NCBI RefSeq assembly: GCF_037975245.1
Contig: NC_092573.1
Span: 2,730,501 to 2,794,500 of the forward strand
Length of the DNA: 64,000 bases
Source: Apostichopus japonicus
Lineage: Eukaryota > Echinodermata > Holothuroidea > Aspidochirotida > Stichopodidae
Direction: 5' to 3'
Numbering within the stretch: the first letter of the stretch is position 1; each line of letters starts with the position of its first letter. This document shows, in pieces, positions 25,101-37,100 of this stretch. The translations under genes were made by a program, and so were the position numbers. The notes beneath the pieces were generated by a model. The model saw nothing but the letters and a program-made list of their open reading frames with translations. It was not told where the DNA came from and ran no database searches.

Positions 25101-28100
25101 TGACGCCTCCAGGCGGAGCCCACCCTGAACAGTCGGGGTGGGGGTCCGCCCTCCGTCACCCCGTAGGCGTGCCTCCCCCTACACTTACAGAGGCCTAATT
25201 GAACAAGGGGACGAGGCCCATACTACCTTAGATGGTAAAGAGTAACCTGGTAAACCGAACTAAGGAAACAACACCCACCGATAGACAAGTAGCCGCAGGC
25301 GACCCAGGGGGTGGCGATGTCTATCGACGAAACGCGAGGAGTCATGAGTCAGGTCGAACGACCGCTCCCCCGTCCGGCTGCGTCCCACCTCCCTCGGGGG
25401 AGGGTGGCGGGAAATGGAGACAGGTAAGTGGGTCACTCGTAAATATATAAACCAGTAAGTTTTATAATATTTACTTCGTTCCCCACTTACCTGTCTCCCC
25501 ACAACCTATGCACCGAGTGGCACTGTCCGATGGTGGGAGGCCCGAGGGGTGGGACCCCCGGAGCTCGTATCATCGAGCGACCAAAGCCAAATCGGCCTGT
25601 GATATGTCCGATAAGTAGCAGGCGACGAAGCGATTGGAGTCTTCCACGCCGTCGTCTTGCAGATGTCCACTATTGGAAAACCTGCGAACAGGGCTGTAGA
25701 AGCAGTGAAACCCCTGCTGTTGTGAGCCATGGATCTGCCTGGACCTGTAGCCAGAGGGCGGACGGCTTCCACCAAACAGCGGGGCAAGGTATCCTCCCAG
25801 GCTGCTGAGTGGGGCACTCGAAGGAGGAAGAACAGAGATGTCGAAGTACCCAAGAGATCTTGTGTTCTGTTGAGGTACCACTTCAGTGCCCTAATGGGAA
25901 ACCATACTGTAGTCTGTCCTCGGGGATCAAAGAGAAGGTCTTGATCTCTGGGATGATGATGTCTCCCGGTAGGAGAGCCCAAACCTGGTTCTAGCGAAGA
26001 AGGAGGGGTCGAGAACTATCAGCACCCCACAAACCGTAGGACTGAAGGCACCTTAGTCAAGGCGAGCCGTTGCTGCCTGGCGTGGAGCCGTAGGGGAAGC
26101 CCCTGATGGAAGGCGGCAACAGCCGAACGAAAGTTTTTGATCGTCTAAACCCTGCCTCCCTTCTTGGAACAGTGTGGGTAAGGAGTCGGCGATCAAGGTT
26201 AGAAAGGCCATGGTAGGCAGAGTCTGTCTCGTTCAGCATACTCCGAATCTCCGTAGGCAGAAGACGTAAGTACCAAGGTTGTTCTCACTCTGGCGGCCAA
26301 AGTCCTTTCTGTCTAAGGAAACACCAGACAATTTCCAGGCACCTAATTGTAGGCCCTTGCTGTCCGGGTGAGCCAGCGCCCCGTCTATGGGACAACTGAC
26401 TGTGGTTTGTCCGGCAGAATCGCTGGCTCGTCCGCTAGGAGCTGGATAACTTTTGCCCGAACCGGGGTCAGCGGGGCCACTATGATGGCTGACCATGCCA
26501 AGAGGGGGAAGATGTAAGCTTCCGGTCCGTTTCGCGACAGGGACCTGGCGTTATGTGGAAGGCCTGCGGGTGGGCCGCCTGAACAAAGATGAGCAGCCCA
26601 TTGTTGCCCTGTGTCGCAATCAGGTCTATCAGAGGTCTGCTGAACATGTGGAAAAACCTACTTCATGTTCGTTGCAAAAGGGTCCACTCGTCAGGGTGGA
26701 GCTGTCCCCTGGGCAGAGCATCGGCCATCACATTCTCCTTTCTGGCTATCTGAGAGACTTGTAGGGCCATGCCAGATTCTGTAGCTGTGGTGAGGGTCTC
26801 CCTTGCCAGACGGCAATATCTCTCTGACCTGGTGCCACCATGTCTGTTGACGTAGCTACAGTATGTTACCACCGTCGTGTTGTCTGAGAGGATGGTAGTC
26901 AAAAGCCCCGTACCTGGGCGCCGGAGGGCTCCAGAGAGCCCAACCCTGTGTATCTGCTGCTAAAGAAGTCAAGGACAGCGGCCTGCTTGGTGACCTTGTT
27001 AGCGCTTGCAGGACAGCCGCACTCGCAGTACTGATTCAGTACCACAGTACCGTTGATGACTCCTTCAGTTATCAACCCGTTGCAATCAGAAAACTCTGAA
27101 GAAAAGGAATGTCCTGATGATGCTAAGCTGTACCCTGTAGGGAGGTTTAATGGAGGTTCTTTCCATGCTAAAAAATATTAATCATAATATTGGGGAAAGA
27201 AAAGGCGTAGACCTATTGAAAGATAATGATGCCTGAGGCGCCTAACAATATTACTCCGGTCAACGAAAACCTGTCAAGCATAGAGACAAGTATCTTCTGG
27301 ATGGGAAGCTGCACTGACGAAAAAGTGCCTTGCCCAAGGAAACAACTGAATGATCCGGCCAGGACTCAAACCTGCAAGCCTTAGATCACCAGTCCACTGC
27401 CTTCACCACTTGACCACAGTACTCTCTAAAAATGAGTACTGAAGGTACAGAATCTCACTCTGCTGAGTGAGTACAGAATCTTAAACAATGCTACCCTGCT
27501 ACAAAAAATGAGACTGAGTACTGACTGGATAGTTTGCTTCATCAGAATCTTAAACAAAGCTACAATGCTACTGTTTATGTGACTCCTACAATTATATGTA
27601 TGTATTTAAGAACGTATTTAGGATCATCCTGCAAGTAGGAACATGAGAAGAAGCCTCACTGGCTTAACCAAGCTGCAAGCTGACTGAAGTCAGTCTCTTA
27701 CATACAAATTTAACGTCCATGATTATGAAAAGTCAACAACTCTGTAGCTGGACAACATACATTAATCTTGGGGTGGCCTGAATCGGGGACCTTATGACTG
27801 AAAGGCTTTAACCCTGAGCTAACTGAGCTATAGACCTACTCATCAGAAACAAACTCCCAACAGGGGCTGTGAAGATGGTGAGAGGGTGGGTTTGTAGAAA
27901 ATCCACCTCATAAATCCCTGGCTGCTTAACGGAGCCCGGGGAGTTACTCAGCAAACACAAAAGCGTTACTAAGCATGTAGTGTTTTGTTATGACAACGTT
28001 ATTAGTGGTGTAAGAGGTATGTCACCGAAAACGTTTTCAGGCTCATATTTCAAAACGATTTACGTTAAGACATTAATATAACATTAATACAACATTAATA

Positions 28101-31100
28101 TCTCATAGAAACGTTATGTCGACGTTTTTACCACACCACATTTAACGTAATAAACACGTAATAAATGTTATGATAACGTACCCATTACTCCTCAAATCTC
28201 TCCATGTCGAGACGTGTCCATTTCGTAGTGTAGTACAGTAGAAGTATCCAACTTCCTATTGAAACCACCTAGCGCATAGCCAAGACTAGGCTATCAGGTG
28301 CTACGAAATGCAACTGTGCTTAAAATGTCGGAACATCGAACATTATTCACGAAGCGCATACTGTATGCTCGGAGCGCGTTAGCGCTTGTACCTTTGTTGG
28401 GGTTTTATCCTACCCCTTTTCCAACTTACTACTAACGCGTTTGTCTTGGAAATTCACCCAAAAAATAGAGAGAGAGGTTTATTCCATGGGATCGCTCACG
28501 TAGTCAACAACTCGTTGCAGCAAACGTTGAGCTTACACGTGTCAATCCAGGTGACTGCTTGGCCCCCCTCCTCTCATAACAAATACACAGCGCGGGAATA
28601 TTGTCTTGGCAGTTTGCCAAGACTCTTGGAAGGCTTCGTTTTCCTGGCACTTTGCCAAGCTTCGAGAACGTTCTCTTCTTGGCAGGTTGCCAAGGTACTA
28701 AGTAACGAGACTGTACTAGAATCGCTTCAGTTTGCGCCTTTTAACATGCTCTGGAGGGGGTTCCACCAGCGTTTTAAACAACAAAACATAAGCAAGGTTT
28801 CAAACCTAGACATATGGCGATGAATTATAACGAGAGAGAAATATAATTAGCGAGGAGAATATGACCCATGAATGCACAGGAAATCTATGTCATGTCCTGG
28901 TTTCTGCTGGTACTCATTAAACACACATTCGGGATGTGTAATGATAAATGGTGTAGCGCTTGCAGTGTCTTTCCGCAATTGATTCGAACCTGTCGTCGCA
29001 GCTCAAGCTGCTAGTTCCGGGGGGCAACACTCCCCTGATGAAAGAGACTCTTCCCCCTCTTGGAGGCGGGATTAACTTTGAGGCTGGGGATAAGTATATC
29101 TCCGTTTCCCGTGGGGACCTCGCTCCAGCCGGCTTTCCTTTCGGATTGGGCGTTTGCCCTTACTACCCCATTCTGGGGGCCCAGCAGTTGTTGAACTCAT
29201 CGGTTCCCGGCTCCGGGACCGACTCCTGGGATCCGGAGTGGAACCTCGGTTCCGCACTCCCTGTGAGGTCTCGCTGGACCCGTGGTCTCGTCGGACCCGG
29301 GCCCCCGGAGCCCATCTCCGGGTACCACTCCTCTCGACCCGGACATTCTGTCCATTCCGGTCGGGATTTCAAATGGGCTATTTATTGGCCTTGAGCCTTG
29401 CCCTTGCCTTCCCCCTTGGTCATAGAATCCGGACGGTGCCGGGACCTTGGGGGGCAAAATCTCTTTCTCCTCTCTCTCTCTCCTCCGGCCTCTCTCGCCG
29501 GACTCGGGCTCCCGGAGCCTATCTCTGTGTGCGTACCACGCCGGGTACCACTCTCCTCGACCCGGACATTCCGTCCGTTCCGGTCGGAACTTCTAAAGGG
29601 CTTTTATTGGCCTTGAGCCTAGCCTTCCTTGGGTTGGAGGGGAACGTCTGTTCCGGGCTCCTTCTGAGGTCTCGCCGGACCCTGGCTCTCCGGAGCCCCT
29701 CTCTTTGCGCGCACCACAACGGGTGCCGCTCTCTGCGACCCGGACGGACTGTCCGCTCTGGCCGTCTTTGTCATGGGCTTTTGGTTGGCCTTGAGCCTTG
29801 CCCTTGCCCTAGCCCTTGGTGATACATCCGGACAACGCCGGCACCTTGGGTGGCAAAATCTGCATCTCTCTCTCTCTCACATGGGCTTTTGGTTGGCCTT
29901 GAGCCTTGCCCTTGCCCTAGCCCTTGGTGGTACATCCGGACAACGCCGGCACCTTGGGTGGCAAATCTCCATCTCTCTCTCTCTCTCTCTTCTCCGGCCC
30001 TCTCCTGGCCTCTCTCCATCTCAACTCCCACCAACTCTCTCACTTCCTCTTCATCTCCTGTCTCTCCTCCGATTCCCTCCAGGGGAACTGTGGGTTCGGT
30101 GATAGATCTAACCTGTCCCGGCCTGCTAGCCAGGTGTCGATGTGCTGCCACTGTCTGGTGTGAAAACAAAACAGACTAGACAGAGGTCTCGGAACAGTTC
30201 ACACATTTAAGGTGGCTTCGAGACATGTCTGAGAAACCCACGTTAAGGAGAGACTAACGGCAAATAGTCTAACGTATCAAACGGAACGACTATAAGGAGG
30301 AAGTAGGGTGGGAGTATGCTAACAGAGAGTAAAGTTACGTGACAAAAACAACGCGCCCCGCTAGAGGCTCGCGGCTTACAAGGTACGCTACAATAGTGAA
30401 AAACTTCCCACACTTAGAAGCGAACACGTAACTAGAATACATGAAGGAAAAGGACGAAGCATGTAAACAAGGGAGAGAACCCCTCTATCCGCGTACAGAG
30501 CGGGAAGGGAGGAACAAGGCTACGAGATATACGCCCCAAGTGAAAACTCCCGACACTTAGGAGGTGCACGAGTAGCGAAACCCATGGAGAACATGAAAAT
30601 ATGTACAAATATATGAAGGTTCAACAAGAACAACAACAACGTAATCGAACCGCCTAGTATTGGATAGGAGTTCGCGGCATACAAGATACGTTACAAGGAG
30701 AAACACTTCCGACATATGGAAGCAACGTAACTAAACATATATGCATCGAAAACTTGTAAAAGGACGAAACATGTATATAAGGGAGAGAACCCCCTAACCG
30801 CGAACCAGCGGAGGGGGGAACAAGGCTACGAGGTACACCCCAAGTCATGAGACTCAGGGAGCGCACGTAGCAACAACTGGAGGAAACATGAAAATATACA
30901 ACAATATATGAAATCAAGGATACTCCCGTCTTAACATGAAAAACAACGAAACGAGCCGACTATCTCGACTAATTAGGAGATATCGGAACGTGGCTACAAC
31001 TACGCTACAAAAGTGAAAACCCACACTGAAAGCGTAAAAATTAACGAAGTACATGAAAGCAAAACATCTTATGCTAAGTAAGAAAAGCTGAAACACATGT

Positions 31101-34100
31101 ACATACGGAAAAACATGCCTATCCGCGTAAACAAGGCGGTATAGGCAACGCTACAAATTACGCTACAAGGGGAAAACCCACACAAAAGCGTAAGAAGTAA
31201 CGAAGGTACATGAAACAAGCAAAACATATTATCTTTTAAAGTAAGAAAAGCTGAAACATGTACATACGAAAATATATGCCTATCCGCGTAAACATGGCGG
31301 TATAGGCAACGAACGAAGTAGTCTCGCAGAGCTACTACCTGTTACCCTAAAAACGTTACGTAAGAAAAAACGAACGCATGGGCGAGAGTGTACACTAAAA
31401 ACAGCCCCCAAAAACACCCTTCCCTACAAGAAAAGGATACTTATCAGGCTGGAAAAGATCCTTGGAAGTGCAGAAGTCCTGATAGGAAACTTCTAGAGTA
31501 TAAATCCAAGGTAATCCGGGCGAATTTCGCGAAAATTTTTCTAACTCCGAAAAACACATTGAGACACTTTGTGGGTAGAAAAATGAAGGAAGGCCATTTG
31601 GGCCAGTGAGGGTGTACAGTGTTAAAAGATTACCAGGGCATTCTAGACACGGTAGAATGCGGTGCATAGGTTGTGGGGAGACAGGTAAGTGGGGAACGAA
31701 GTAAATATATAGAAATAGCATAGTCTGAAGCAGTATCTATACGCTGTGTCAGCTATGATGATTTTCACACACATGATTCAGTGCATGGTGCATTCAATTG
31801 TTGGTCAGAATCGGGACATACATACAGTCAAATGTGGTGCAAACTGTAGATTTGCATTGTTTCACACAGATGATTTGAGGATGGATACTTTTGTGGGGCT
31901 ATGATAAATTTCACAAACATGATTCAATAAGCCCTAGTACATCTTTTAATTAAATTGTATCTAAACAACGTCAGTTGTGGTAGCTGCATGTTAACTATAT
32001 TACGCTATCGTGTATTGGTCAGTCAAGACATTTAGGGCAGAGGTGCCATTCAGAAGCTGTGTATCCCACTTTGTCATCACAAGGTTCCTAGATCAAGCTA
32101 CTGTCAGACTATACAGTAGGTTAATCCTCTTCAGCCATTGATGAGCATATATGGCCTAATACGGGGGAAATGTTCCATCAGATAAGGAAGGCAATTGGTG
32201 GTCCCCGGAACCGAGTGGTAATAATATTGATAATACACTCCTGTATGGATGCCATTTGTGTGGACATTCTTGATCATTTTAATAACACACCCCAATATAG
32301 ACAGGTCCTAAATCTCTAAGCATTATATTTATTTCAATCAAGATCAATAATTTACTGATTGTACTTTTTGCAGACAACTAATGAAGAGCATGATGAAGTA
32401 CCTCAGGAGGAAATGAATACTATGGTATGTACCATAATATTTTGGTAAATTAATTTAAGACAATAATTATAGGTATGGGTATTAAACTATACAAGCTAGA
32501 ATACACAATAGATGTAATCTATATACCCTAAGAATATAAAATATAACAGAATATGCATATTGAATATCCCTCATATAACAGGTGAAAATATTCTACTGAA
32601 CCCGTCCCATACCAAGCAGTTTTGAGGCTGCGAAACAAAGGATCGACCAGAAATATAGAAATAGCATAGTCTGAAGCAGTATCTATATGCTGTGTCAGCT
32701 ATGATGATTTTCACACACATGATTCAGTGCATGGTACATTCAATTGTTGGTCAGAATCGGGACATACATACAGTCAAATGTGGTGCAAACTGTAGATCTG
32801 CATTGTTTCACACAGATGATTTGAGGATGGATACTTTTGTGGGGCTATGATAAATATCACAAACACAATTCAATAGTACACCTTTCTTTAAGATAGTATA
32901 CAAATTATAGATGGTTATGAGTGCAATAGTGCAAATATTTCATGAGTTAAAAGATGGAAAGTTCCATTCAACGAGGCGCAGCTGAGTTGAATGGAACAAA
33001 TTACATTTTTCAACGAATGTAATATTTGTACTATTGCACAAATGGAAACCATTCATTATTTGTTTCATACAACACCTTCAAATTTGGATATAATTGGATG
33101 TAAAATGCACTCATGCAACAGATTTTTTTGAACAGACAGGTTTCTATGCTCTCTTACCATTGAAAAAAGTGCTATCAAAAAAGTATAGCACATGGTTCTA
33201 TTTCATAGAGTGCAATAGAGCGGATTTTGCATGCAATCGACGAGCAATCGACCAATCAAATGACCGGAATATAATTAGGTGTTGTATAATATCTAAACAC
33301 CTTCAGTCGTGGTAGCTGTATGTTAACATTATTACACTTTTATGACAGTATTGGTCAGTCAAGACATTTAGGGCAGAGGTGCCATTCAGAAGCTGTGTAT
33401 CCCACTTTGTCATCACAAGGTTCCTAGATCAAGCTACTGTCAGACTATACAGTAGGTTAATCCTCTTCAGCTATTGATTAGCATATATGGCCTAATACGG
33501 GGGAAATGTTCCATCAGATAAGGAAGGCAATTGGTGGTCCCCTGAACCGAGTGGTGATTATATTGATAATACACTCCTGTATGGATGCCAATTGTGTGGA
33601 AATTCTTGATCATTTTAATAACACACCCCAATATAGACAGGTCCTAAATCTCTAAGCATTATATTTATTTCAATCAAGATCAATAATTTACTGATTGTAC
33701 TTTTTGCAGACAACTAATGAAGAGCATGATGAAGTACCTCAGGAGGAAATGAATACTATGGTATGTACCATAATATTTTGGTAAATTAATTTAAGACAAT
33801 AATTATAGGTATGGGTATTAAACTATACAAGCTAGAATACACAATAGATGTAATCTATATACCCTAAGAATATAAAATATAACAGAATATAAATCCCTCA
33901 TATAACAGGTGAAAATATTCTACTGAACCCGTCCCATACCAAGCAGTTTTGAGGCTGCGAAACAAAGGATCGACCAGAAATATAGAAATAGCATAGTCTG
34001 AAGCAGTATCTATACGCTGTGTCAGCTATGATGATTTTCACACACATGATTCAGTGCATGGTACATTCAATTGTTGGTCAGAATCGGGACATACATACAG

Positions 34101-37100
34101 TCAAATGTGGTGCAAACTGTAGATCTGCATTGTTTCACACAGATGATTTGAGGATGGATACTTTTGTGGGGCTATGGTAAATTTCACAAACATGATTCAA
34201 TAGTACACCTTTCTTTAAGATAGTATACAAATTATAGATGGTTATGAGTGCAATAGTGCAAATATTTCATGAGTTAAAAGATGGAAAGTTCCATTCAACG
34301 AGGCGCAGCTGAGTTGAATGGAACAAATTACATTTTTCAACGAATGTAATATTTGTACTATTGCACAAATGGAAACCATTCATTATTTGTTTCATACAAC
34401 ACCTTCAAATTTGGATATAATTGGATGTAAAATGCACTCATGCAACAGATTTTTTTGAACAGACAGGTTTCTATGCTCTCTTACCATTGAAAAAAGTGCT
34501 ATCAAAAAAGTATAGCACATGGTTCTATTTCATAGAGTGCAATAGAGCGGATTTTGCATGCAATCGACGAGCAATGGACCAATCAAATGGCCGGAATATA
34601 ATTAGGTGTTGTATAATATCTAAACACCTTCAGTCGTGGTAGCTGTATGTTAACATTATTACACTTTTATGACAGTATTGGTCAGTCAAGACATTTAGGG
34701 CAGAGGTGCCATTCAGAAGCTGTGTATCCCACTTTGTCATCACAAGGTTCCTAGATCAAGCTACTGTCAGACTATACAGTAGGTTAATCCTCTTCAGCCA
34801 TTGATGAGCATATATGGCCTAATACGGGGGAAATGTTCCATCAGATAAGGAAGGCAATTGGTGGTCCCCGGAACCGAGTGGTAATAATATTGATAATACA
34901 CTCCTGTATGGATGCCAATTGTGTGGACATTCTTGATCATTTTAATAACACACCCCAATATAGACAGGTCCTAAATCTCTAAGCATTATATTTATTTCAA
35001 TCAAGATCAATAATTTACTGATTGTACTTTTTGCAGACAACTAATGAAGAGCATGATGAAGTACCTCAGGAGGAAATGAATACTATGGTATGTACCATAA
35101 TATTTTGGTAAATTAATTTAAGACAATAATTATAGGTATGGGTATTAAACTATACAAGCTAGAATACACAATAGATGTAATCTATATACCCTAAGAATAT
35201 AAAATATAACAGAATATAAATCCCTCATATAACAGGTGAAAATATTCTACTGAACCCGTCCCATACCAAGCAGTTTTGAGGCTGCGAAACAAAGGATCGA
35301 CCAGAAATATAGAAATAGCATAGTCTGAAGCAGTATCTATACGCTGTGTCAGCTATGATGATTTTCACACACATGATTCAGTGCATGGTACATTCAATTG
35401 TTGGTCAGAATCGGGACATACATACAGTCAAATGTGGTGCAAACTGTAGATTTGCATTGTTTCACACAGATGATTTGAGGATGGATACTTTTGTGGGGCT
35501 ATGGTAAATTTCACAAACATGATTCAATAAGCCCTAGTACATCTTTTAATTAAATTGTATCTAAACAACGTTAGTTGTGGTAGCTGCATGTTAACTATAT
35601 TACGCTATCGTGTATTGGTCAGTCAAGACATTTAGGGCAGAGGTGCCATTCAGAAGCTGTGTATCCCACTTTGTCATCACAGGGTTCCTAGATCAAGCTA
35701 CTGTCAGACTATACAGTAGGTTAATCCTCTTCAGCCATTGATGAGCATATATGGCCTAATACGGGGGAAATGTTCCATCAGATAAGGAAGGCAATTGGTG
35801 GTCCCCTGAACCGAGTGGTAATAATATTGATAATACACTCCTGTATGGATGCCAATTGTGTGGAAATTCTTGATCATTTTAATAACACACCCCAATATAG
35901 ACAGGTCCTAAATCTCTAAGCATTATATTTATTTCAATCAAGATCAATAATTCACTGATTGTACTTTTTGCAGACAACTAATGAAGAGCATGATGAAGTG
36001 CCTCAGGAGGAAATGAATACTATGGTATGTACCATAATATTTTGGTAAATTAATTTAAGACAATAATTATAGGTATGGGTATTAAACTATACAAGCTAGA
36101 ATACACAATAGATGTAATCTATATACCCTAAGAATATAAAATATAACAGAATATGCATATTGAATCCCTCATATAACAGGTGAAAATATTCTACTGAACC
36201 CGTCCCATACCAAGCAGTTTTGAGGCTGCGAAACAAAGGATCGACCAGAAATATAGAAATAGCATAGTCTGAAGCAGTATCTATATGCTGTGTCAGCTAT
36301 GATGATTTTCACACACATGATTCAGTGCATGGTACATTCAATTGTTGGTCAGAATCGGGACATACATACAGTCAAATGTGGTGCAAACTGTAGATCTGCA
36401 TTGTTTCACACAGATGATTTGAGGATGGATACTTTTGTGGGGCTATGATAAATATCACAAACACAATTCAATAGTACACCTTTCTTTAAGATAGTATACA
36501 AATTATAGATGGTTATGAGTGCAATAGTGCAAATATTTCATGAGTTAAAAGATGGAAAGTTCCATTCAACGAGGCGCAGCTGAGTTGAATGGAACAAATT
36601 ACATTTTTCAACGAATGTAATATTTGTACTATTGCACAAATGGAAACCATTCATTATTTGTTTCATACAACACCTTCAAATTTGGATATAATTGGATGTA
36701 AAATGCACTCATGCAACAGATTTTTTTGAACAGACAGGTTTCTATGCTCTCTTACCATTGAAAAAAGTGCTATCAAAAAAGTATAGCACATGGTTCTATT
36801 TCATAGAGTGCAATAGAGCGGATTTTGCATGCAATCGACGAGCAATCGACCAATCAAATGACCGGAATATAATTAGGTGTTGTATAATATCTAAACACCT
36901 TCAGTCGTGGTAGCTGCATGTTAACATTATTACACTTTTATGACAGTATTGGTCAGTCAAGACATTTAGGGCAGAGGTGCCATTCAGAAGCTGTGTATCC
37001 CACTTTGTCATCACAAGGTTCCTAGATCAAGCTACTGTCAGACTATACAGTAGGTTAATCCTCTTCAGCTATTGATTAGCATATATGGCCTAATACGGGG

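Larger units (their letters stand above)
26944..28959. other. E1 cargo, AT-rich half with SINEs and promoter-like block
   Basis: This segment replaces the reverse-transcriptase region. It is collinear with 45215-47160 of E2, and its second half matches 58091-58918. It holds two tRNA-derived SINE heads (listed separately), a block rich in 'aacgttatg/aacgtaat' words (about 27985-28180) and a cluster of three NFI-like palindromes. No conserved protein-coding frame is obvious across the three copies. Confidence 0.7.
24839..31708 (-). mobile_element. DIRS-like retroelement E1 (6870 bp, antisense in the SET-YR gene, decayed)
   Basis: It interrupts the intron of array unit 3: the flanks 'gaccagaaat' and 'atagaaatag' rejoin to the uninterrupted sequence seen in other units, with no target duplication. 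It has non-identical inverted ends sharing a 114-bp core (24873-24986 against 31580-31693). An internal complementary region (25416-25515) is exactly the reverse complement of the left end fused to the reverse complement of the right end. Inverted repeats plus such a region and no target duplication are the hallmark of DIRS-type tyrosine-recombinase retrotransposons. The minus strand carries RNase H-like then YR-like remnants next to the internal region, as expected. No reverse transcriptase was recognised, and its place is taken by SINE-bearing cargo. It is non-functional by itself. Confidence 0.85.

Noticed and set aside
29154-30169. Long open frames on both strands of the GC-rich cargo (up to 222 codons)
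   Set aside because: Low-complexity P/S/R- or G/E/R-rich peptides, present because GC-rich DNA lacks stops; not conserved in frame among the three copies.
33094-33315. 73-codon frame recurring in four array units
   Set aside because: It spans the edge of the hairpin insertion and host intron, lacks any recognisable domain, and is shared only because the unit was duplicated.
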